Notes under the pieces: model-generated
Seen by the model: only the letters and a program-made list of their open reading frames with translations
Told to the model about the DNA's origin: nothing
Databases searched by the model: none
Position numbers and translations under genes: made by a program
Shown: positions 56,576 to 64,000 of the stretch, in pieces
Layout of the letters: the number at the start of each line of letters is the position of its first letter
How positions within the stretch are numbered: position 1 is the first letter of the stretch
Origin: Dryas octopetala
Taxonomy: Eukaryota; Streptophyta; Magnoliopsida; Rosales; Rosaceae
Assembly: GCA_963921425.1 (NCBI GenBank)
Contig: OY992835.1
Coordinates: forward strand, 8,804,001 to 8,868,000
Direction of reading: 5' to 3'
Length of the DNA: 64,000 bases

Positions 56576-59417
56576 ATGGATTCTCCTCTGCTTCAGTTTC
56601 TGCTTCCTTTCCTTTTGATCACTTCCTTCATTTCAATCAACTTCGAGCTATCTCTATGCGCAGATGATTCATACTATACAAACTGCAACCAAACCATTGA
56701 CTGCGGGGGCAGCACAAACATCACGTACCCCTTTTGGGGAGCAAACAGAGCCAATTACTGTGGTGAACCTGGGTACGAGGTCCAATGCAAAAACAACACC
56801 CCAGTGATCACCAGCATCGATATGGAGCTCAGAATCCTTGAAATGAATTCTACTAGTCCTCCGAGTGTAATAGTTGCTAGACAGGATTACTGGGGTACTA
56901 TCTGCCCCCCGAGTATACAGAACACCACCCTCGACCCCTCTCTGTTTCGTTATCCCGCTTCTGGGATTAGCATCGTGACCTTTTACTACGGCTGCAATAT
57001 CTCTCCTGGGATTCCGAGTCAGCAGCCTTGCACGACAGGCGGTACAGCCAACACCAGTGTTTACTATTTTACAGGAAATTCAACAACTGGAAATTCTGAG
57101 GAATGTACAACTGAGGTGAAGGTTCCGGTTTTTGAGGCGGCGTATCAAGCTATAGCAACTGGTCAAAATATCACCGTTGAGATAAATAGGGGTTTTGTAT
57201 TGAAATTGCAGATTAATAATAGTCAATGGACTCAATGCAAGAGGTGTGAGGATTCAGGAGGAAAGTGTGGGATTGACACTAGTAATGGTGGTGAATTCCT
57301 TTGCTTTTGCAAAGACCAGCCCTATCCAACCGTATGTAATACAACTTCAAATACAAACACTACATCAGGAGGAGGTATGTACATATGTCCCTTGTCATTC
57401 TCATACAAATTACAGATCCTTAATTGGAAGATGTTAGAAATTTTTATGCCCATTTAATTCCAGACTTGGTGTCTCCACGCTTTTTATCCCATCCTAGGCT
57501 CCGACCTACTTAGGTCTTTGTTTTAAAATGATTAATTGGTTGTAAATTTAAACCCTGCACATCATCATCAAGTATGTGTGTCCCTAACTTGTCATTGTCT
57601 TATAAATTACAGATTAGCAAGATGTTAGAAAATGTCAAGCCATTTCTATCAAGGTTTCTGATTTGTTTGAGGGGAATTCTATTCATACCTACCAAATACT
57701 CAATATTATTTTTTTCCAAATCTTTCATTTTGACCTCAAATCAAATTTTAAAAAAATGAAAAATGAAAAACGTACCAGCAAACAACGCTCCCCTATCCAA
57801 GCCCCACCCACCCACCATCTGGCAGCAACCCTACCACCGCCGGCCCCTCCCCTTTCCCGGAAGGGGCCTCTATATATATATATATATATACAGAACTCTT
57901 ATGATTATTAGTGAAAAAACAAGAACTCTTATGATTTAACCTTTTTGGTTGCAGGTTCTGGTGCGCAGATAGCTATTGCTCTAGGTATGTATATATAGTG
58001 AAATATATAACAAACAGAAGTTTCTTTGAATATTTCTTTTCTTTTCTTTTTCCTTTCTTGCACAAATTAATAAGAATAATGCTATATTTACTACATTCTT
58101 ATACCACATTTTTATACCATCTTACGTGTCATTATTTTACTGGACAAGATTTTTCTTTTTCTTTTTAGATTTTTGTTTTTATTTTTTAGTATCCAATGTA
58201 TGAATGCCATGTAAGTTGCCACATAAGGTGGTATAAAATTGTGGTATAAAAATGTGGGATATCTAGCACTACTGAATTAATAACTTCAATAATTTTTGTA
58301 TATAGTTATCTTGGGAACTGTTTTTGGGACCACCATAATCATTGTTGGTATTATGTGCATATCAAGGAAAAGAAAGGTCATCTTCAGGAAATTTAAAAGG
58401 AATGAGTTTGATGTCGAAGCATTTATAAGGAATTATGGATCACTTACCCCACAGCGGTATAGTTATTCGAATGTGAAAAAAATGACAAACTCATTCAAAG
58501 AGAAAATAGGTAAAGGAGGGTATGGCATTGTATACAAAGGAGAGCTAGCAGATGGCCTTGTTGTGGCCGTGAAAGTGCTAATGGAGTCCAAGGCTAATGG
58601 AGAAGAATTCATTACTGAAGTTGCTAGCATTGGTAGAACTTCTCATGTCAACATAGTTACTCTTTTGGGATTTTGTTATGAGAATGATAAAAGAGCTCTG
58701 ATTTATGAATACATGCCTAATGGATCTTTGGATAAATTCACACATGATCACACATCTTCTAATGAAAATTTTCGGTTAGAATGGAAAATATTATGGGAAA
58801 TTGCAGTTGGAGTTGCGCGAGGACTAGAATACTTACATCGTGGTTGTAACACAAGAATTCTGCATTTTGACATAAAGCCACAAAACATTCTCTTGGATAA
58901 AGATTTCTGTCCTAAAATTTCTGATTTTGGCCTTGCAAAACTATGCATGACGAAGGAGAGTATTGTGTCGATGATGGGTACAAGAGGGACTGTTGGATAT
59001 ATTGCACCGGAAGTATTTAGTCGGAACTTTGGAGGAGTATCTCACAAATCAGATGTTTACAGCTATGGGATGTTGGTTCTCGAAATGGTTGGAGCAAGAA
59101 AGAATTTGGATTCTGGAGTGTCTCATACTAGTGAAATGTTTCCGGATTATGTTTATAAAGATCTAGAGTTGGAAAATGATGAAAATATTTTTGGGGTTAT
59201 ATTAGAAGAGGAGAAGGAGATAGCAAGAAAGATGATATTAATAAGTTTATGGTGCATTCAGACCATTCCATCTGATCGGCCATCAATGAGCAAGGTGGTA
59301 GAGATGCTGGAAGGACCTCTTCATTCCTTGCAAATTGCACCAAAGCCTTTCTTGTTTTCACCTACAAGACCTACAGAAGAATCTGTGACCACATCCCAAC
59401 CATCTGAAACAAGCTAG
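56576..59417 (+). CDS. LRK10L: LRK10L receptor kinase C (complete, three exons)
   Basis: Exons 56576-57374, 57955-57984 and 58306-59417 give 1,941 nt, 646 residues. Signal peptide [26 protein letters not shown] domain with [19 protein letters not shown] and [15 protein letters not shown]-associated domain with [19 protein letters not shown] and FLCFC. Exon 2 encodes [10 protein letters not shown]. Exon 3 has a membrane helix ([15 protein letters not shown]), [16 protein letters not shown], non-RD catalytic loop [29 protein letters not shown]. Splice sites are consensus (GGAG|GTATGT, TTGCAG|GTTCTG, CTAG|GTATGT, TATATAG|TTATC). ATG 56576 is supported by the signal peptide. It is a plasma-membrane receptor with a wall-facing ectodomain; its ligand is unknown. 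The upstream region is duplicated with a broken exon. It is the most compact and best supported of the three loci. Confidence 0.93.
58077..58270. mobile_element. MITE in locus C intron 2
   Basis: The left end CTTATACCACATTTTTATAC is the inverse of the right GTATAAAAATGTGG. Absent from the duplicate in locus B, so it inserted after the duplication. Same family as 9950-10122. Confidence 0.8.
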
Positions 59418-60350
59418 GGCTGTATTAATTATGTGCTTATTAGGAAATTCAAGCTAAATTGTAAAAATATTTTTAGTTTGTGAAATTGAAACAACTTTCA
59501 TTATGTAGAAAGTGAAAAAAAAAAAAAATTTCATTATATAAAAAGTCAAAATGAAAGCCATTTTCATTTTTACTTTGTAAAATTTCTAAAACCACATATG
59601 TGACTCAAAATTGTCAAAATTAAAAGAACAATATTAACGTAGAAATTTCGCAAAAGTACAGTGACCGAAAGTGTCATTTGACCTTAAATGTTTTATAGAT
59701 TAGAGTTTTAATTGATTTTTTAATTTTGGGTAAACTGAAATAGTAAAAAAAACTTAGCTGAATTGAAAAGAAACTTTAGTTTAGTATCTAAACTGAAACC
59801 GCCCCTCAATTTTATTTCAACAGCAGTACAAAAATCTTTTTGTATTTCAGTTTTGGGGGCAGATCTGTGACATTAGTTTTGCCATATCAAACTTAATATG
59901 ACTTAAGGGTTCTAAAATTGTGTCAAAACTTGTGCCAAAAACATGATGTCACGGATTCAATCCCTTCAGTTTTAGGCACAAACAAATGAATCACTATTAG
60001 TTTGGGGCCAAAAATCCAGTTGGTATGCCAAATTTCTTCACCACCAACTTTATAAGGGTGTAACGAATGGGATTTCGGGTTTAGCCTTCAGGTTTCACGA
60101 TGGATTTAAAGAGAAGGCAAAGTAAAGTAGTCGTACTCTGTTAAGCAAACTTCAAACGGAGAGAATTGAGCTTACACCACAATACAGGGAGAGTAAGAGG
60201 ATAACAAAATCAAAACTCTCAAAACTGAAACCGCAAATCAAACTGATGTCATTTGACATACCAATACCTTAAAATCAGCAGAGGATCCAGTTACCTTCAA
60301 ATAATGGTCACTTCTCATTCAAGATCAGAATTTGTCATGCTTTTGTGGTC
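59418..60350. other. Intergenic between LRK10L-C and the hydrolase
   Basis: 59418-59881 is the kinase 3' flank shared with 34606-35092. 59881-60350 is found only here and shows no gene. Confidence 0.6.
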
Positions 60351-60793
60351 GGAGTCAATTGTGATCCTTTAACTGAACAGTTCATTTACAAGTTTTGTAC
60401 CCTACTGTACCTAGCCATGAGAAAAATACAACCCACCCAAAGAAGACTTATAAATCCAATAAAATTATGCTTGAATTTCGATATGACCAGTAAATTCCCA
60501 GTTCTCTGGACCCAGATGCAATTAGAAATACCAAATTACAAGGAGTGCTGAAACTAAAGGTATTTGGTGTTTAAATGAGGCTGATTTTTCATAAGAAACA
60601 CTAAGCAGGGTTTCCCTCAAATCTCTGAATATACATACAAATGAAAAATAAAATTTATGTGAACAACACACGCTCAAATCTATTCCGCTGAGAATAGATA
60701 CATCGTTAAATAAGTGGAAGGAGAAATCGAATACCTTATCAAGTGGATATTAGCTCATAACTTTATTTCAACTGCTTTCCATGTAATAACAAA

Positions 60794-62606
60794 TCACCAC
60801 ACTAACCCTTTTCTTCTCCTAAACGTGTCAGCTCGGTCAGTGCTCATCCGAGACTTTTCAGGCTTGCTTGACTTTTTAGACTTCTCAAGTCGACTATCTA
60901 AACTGTTTCTAGAAACTTCTGGAAGATCAGAGGGCAATTCAGATGAATCTGAAGCAGCAGATTCAGGTGGTTTACTCTGGTTGTCAGAATTTACTGTACT
61001 TTTTTTGGAATCGTTTGTGGCTGATTTTGACTTGCCAAGGCTCTGTACAAATTTCTTTAGATGTTTAATAAATTCCGGGTAGAGCTCAAGATTGCAATGT
61101 CCACCTCCACTAATCCACAACGGTTCATACTTCTCCTTGCAAAGCACCCAAAGCTGCTTCCCATGGGAATAATCTACAACCTCGTCTGCTGTTCCCTGGA
61201 CATGGGACATTTTATTACTATTTTCCACAGCAGAACTTCTAAAACAATTACAATAGGTAGCAATTTCTAGCTTGAGAGATGGAAATGGAATGTGATTGGT
61301 AACATAACCATAAAGTATAGCTACCTCTCCTGATCTCAACCAGATCATGATACCTAGAATCCCACATAAAATGCAATCCCCAAACCACTCTTGCTTAGTT
61401 TTTTGCTAAACTAAATATTCACTTATATTGTTCGCCAGATAGATGCTGCATGAAGCATCTTTTTATCAGTTCTGTCTGGTGTCCACCTAAACTGGATGCA
61501 GTTATTGATGTTATAGCAAAACTTCATAAAATAATATGTCGAAAAATCAATGTTCTAGCCATGCATTCCGAGTTGGATTTACAATTTCAAGTTATAAGCA
61601 GATGTGGGTTTCAACTTAGGATGCAATCATGGTAAAAAAAATCAACTGAAGAATTTGATCCATATGAATTTTCTCAACCAATAGTTATAAACTTTATGTA
61701 ATCTCTTGAAAATTAATTAAAGAATTTTCCAATGCTAAAACCTTCAAAGATGTTATTCATTTTTTCGTACCATAGAAATTGTGTGGTTAAGTTTCCACCT
61801 CCCTCTGCAATTAAGAGGGAAAGAGGGAGGCAGGGAAATCAAAAGAGAGAGGAGATATACTTACATGTATAACGAGGACAGGACAGTTCACCATTGGTAT
61901 TTTGTCGATATTCTGGAAAAACATAATATTAATATAAGCCCCATTTGCAGGATGAAACAAGCGTGCAGTACAATCACTGGTACCAAAATACCTTGTAAAT
62001 ATCAAACCAGTATGTCCGTTTGACCGGGTACAAAACCCTCAGCCCAGACAAAATGGGACTGTGTAACACCACACCTCTCAAGGTTGGTATACGTGATGCA
62101 AGATCAACAGTGGGGCCACTACCGACAGACTGACCATATAATATTAGCTGTTCATCTTTAACCCCATATTGCTCCTTGAGACATTTGTATGCTGCATCAA
62201 TGTCTGCATATGTATTACATTCACTTGCCTGTTTCAAAAGGAAAGGGCGACTGTTACATCATTATATATGTTACACAATAAAAATCAGAACAGCTATAAA
62301 TTTATCAAAAGATGGCTATACTCATTCAAGCGAAGTACATGAAGTATCAATGACTGAATATGCCAAATCTTCATTTGTAAATCACTTACAATATATTCTC
62401 TATTAAAAGGTAACGAAAGTATATTCTGATGCATCAACTCTCTCTCTCCACAGACACAAACACATGGCTTATACGCATTACTGACAACAACATATGAAGC
62501 TGGACAACACATAACTAATTATAAGAAACTAGGCATCTTATGACAGCATCGTTGGATGAGGACATCTACCTTTCCAGTTGACTGTCCATAGCCAGAGTAA
62601 TCATAC
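60794..62606 (-). CDS. ABHD17-type alpha/beta hydrolase, C-terminal four exons
   Basis: Minus-strand exons: 62570-62606 (YDYSGYGQSTGK), 61992-62228 (79 codons with nucleophile elbow GQSVGSG, then RGVVLHSPILSGLRVLYPVK), 61865-61912 (NIDKIPMVNCPVLVIH) and 60794-61195 (GTADEVVDYSHGK with the catalytic Asp, GGGHCNLELYPEF with the His, then a Ser/Lys-rich tail). All boundaries are consensus. The fold and triad match ABHD17-like serine hydrolases; animal ABHD17s remove palmitate from membrane proteins, while plant roles are less clear. The N-terminal exons (lid and first strands) are not found before the right edge; the next intron holds a LINE fragment, so the gene continues beyond 64000. It is convergent with LRK10L-C. 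Confidence 0.9.
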
Positions 62607-62984
62607 CTGCAAAATCCATGTAAACAAGCATTATTAAATTAAGCCAATGATAGAAACATATAATAATTAGTTAAAGCAAGAGATGGTCCTACAAAAAATT
62701 ATTGTGTTCCACTTTTAATCTGTATATTCATATGTCTGGCGCACCAAAAGAACCCTTTATCATGTTATCATTTGACTACATGATAACTTGAGACCAGAGA
62801 CACAGCTTGAGAACTGCATACTATAATAGAATGTATATCACTGAAGAGAAAGTCAATGGGCTCAATGCACTATATCTCAATCTGCTCATAATTCAACTAG
62901 AGGACTGATAAGATCAATGGTGACCCAATCAGACTTTCCAATAGAAATCAATGGTAAAATTAATGACCCTATTATTAATCTAAA

Positions 62985-63560
62985 ACACGGATTTATTTTT
63001 TTGGTATACTGGGGGCCGAAGCCTAAATCAGGGAAAGAACCAAACTACCCAGGGATAATCCTGGGCCTAGAAAAACGTCTTAAATCTGGGCAATTTCAGT
63101 AGGAGGTTGGACCAAGAAAACCTTGCCCAGATTTAGCCCCAGCCCAAAAGAAGCCAAGCCATCTGCTACCCCATTCTGTTCACAATAGATGCGCCTGATA
63201 GTATGAGTCCAGTTCTTCTCCAACAGATTCTGGCAGCTCCTGATTAAACTGAAAAAAGCATGGTTAGAATCAATAGAGGAACAGATCTGCTGAACAGCAC
63301 AGAGAGAATCTGATTCCACCACTAATGGCTACCAACCAGATCTCCACGCCAGCTCCAAGCCAAGAAAGATAGCCGAAAGTTCAGCAAGGATAACTTCACA
63401 ACCCAAGTTAGCAGCGAAACCCCCTTTCCAGTCCCCATTCCAATCCCTTATAACACCCTCAGCACCAATCAATCCTTGAAAACCGCTACATTGAGTTTGT
63501 AGCGGCAAGCTTTAGAAAATTCCCAGCAAAGGAAAACCTGCCCTTTAGTTTGAGATACAT
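62985..63560 (-). pseudogene. LINE (L1-type) RNase H domain and 3' end
   Basis: Minus strand: FAGNFLKLAATNSM, then GVIRDWNGDWKGGFAANLGC, VILAELSAIFLGLELAWRSG, LVVESDSLCAVQQI, IRRIYCEQNGVADGLA. This is the RVT_3-type RNase H at the end of plant L1 ORF2. The tail runs toward TATACCAAAAAAATAAA at about 62990. It is 5'-truncated and lies in an intron of the hydrolase gene. One stop is seen in the upstream part. Confidence 0.8.
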
Positions 63561-64000
63561 CTTCCACGGAGTTTATTAACCAACTATAAACCCTTAAAAA
63601 AGTGATTAGCTACTATTTTTCCTGTATATCCACGACAGCCGCTAATAGTTGATGTCAACATCTATATTGTGGCTAGGAAACTACATACAGAAACCATGCC
63701 CACACCGAAAATACCTCAATCTTTCTAGAACCTATATCTCACAAAACTTATCCATGTACATAGCAGATTTGATATACAGAATACAAGTCTAAATAATGCA
63801 TGTTCATTCTACGTATATAAGAGCCTAACAAAGTGTAATGTGTTGACTCCAGCGAGTCAGATATTATGGGTATAACAGCCCAATAACATGAGCAAAGGTT
63901 AACTTAATACATGTAGATATTACATGCAGACAAATAGATACTATTCCACAGCCCAATAAGATGCCACGTGGAGATGTAATATAAAGACATGCAAACAAAA
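63561..64000. other. Hydrolase intron or upstream sequence, nothing recognised
   Basis: No exon of the hydrolase N-terminus could be identified here. Confidence 0.4.

Larger units (their letters stand above)
57893..62371. repeat. Segmental duplicate of 33284-36718
   Basis: The longer, apparently parental copy: it keeps the complete hydrolase C-terminal exon and continues collinearly into the next hydrolase exon beyond 62371. Confidence 0.9.

Noticed and set aside
60714-61082. 122-codon plus-strand frame
   Set aside because: It is antisense to the last exon of the hydrolase, which has clear homology, splice sites and catalytic residues on the minus strand.

Overview
This window is nuclear DNA from a flowering plant, almost certainly a eudicot. 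It is AT-rich, carries intron-containing genes with plant splice sites, and is packed with plant-type transposons (Ty1/copia, CACTA, hAT, MULE, TRIM, MITE, LINE). The gene content, a cluster of LRK10-like receptor kinases beside an ABHD17-type hydrolase, would fit a woody rosid, but I cannot fix the family. I found no tRNA, rRNA or CRISPR.

The backbone is an LRK10L receptor-kinase cluster. Each locus has a first exon (signal peptide, GUB_WAK galacturonan-binding-like domain, WAK-associated Cys-rich domain), a tiny second exon of 30-33 bp, and a third exon with the membrane helix and a non-RD kinase. Every intron is phase 1. Three loci have intact, phase-compatible exons: A (minus, 14112 to 8466), B (plus, 26940 to 34605) and C (plus, 56576 to 59417). 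Each also has a decayed extra ectodomain exon nearby (12006-12822, 30226-30510, 55861-55986). Orphan ectodomain relics lie at 16440-16756, 36744-37268, 47440-47510 and 52828-54380. Downstream of C, on the minus strand, is the C-terminal part of an alpha/beta-hydrolase of the ABHD17 type (60794-62606, 5' end beyond the window). The kinase exons plus hydrolase of C/D are duplicated at 33284-36718, where the hydrolase copy has lost its last exon.

Region by region: 1-1306 is one end of a CACTA transposon with captured SF3A2 and CRY1 fragments. 2030-8280 is an old copia relic split by a young gag-less copia (2997-7562, TSD TATAT). 8466-14112 is locus A. 14711-16292 is an hAT element carrying an MCTP C2-domain fragment. 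16440-17312 holds an ectodomain relic, a TRIM and a MITE. 18942-22500 is a decayed gypsy gag region. 23106-23824 is a LINE-like insertion. About 24141-26590 is a MULE with long inverted repeats. 26940-34605 is locus B, whose 5.6-kb intron holds another TRIM, MITEs and GA/TC arrays. 35098-37347 is the hydrolase pseudogene and an orphan ectodomain exon. 37348-46628 is a three-level nest: a minus-strand copia containing a 1.5-kb solo LTR and a very young 6.5-kb LARD-like element. 46629-54380 holds displaced ectodomain upstream sequence, a decayed hAT transposase element and a non-TIR MULE-like insertion. 55430-64000 is locus C, the hydrolase and a LINE 3' end.

The receptor kinases would sit in the plasma membrane, with a Cys-rich wall-facing ectodomain and a non-RD cytosolic kinase, an arrangement typical of immune or wall-sensing receptors. 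The history readable here is birth and death by exon duplication, with transposons breaking ectodomain exons and kinase exons staying intact.
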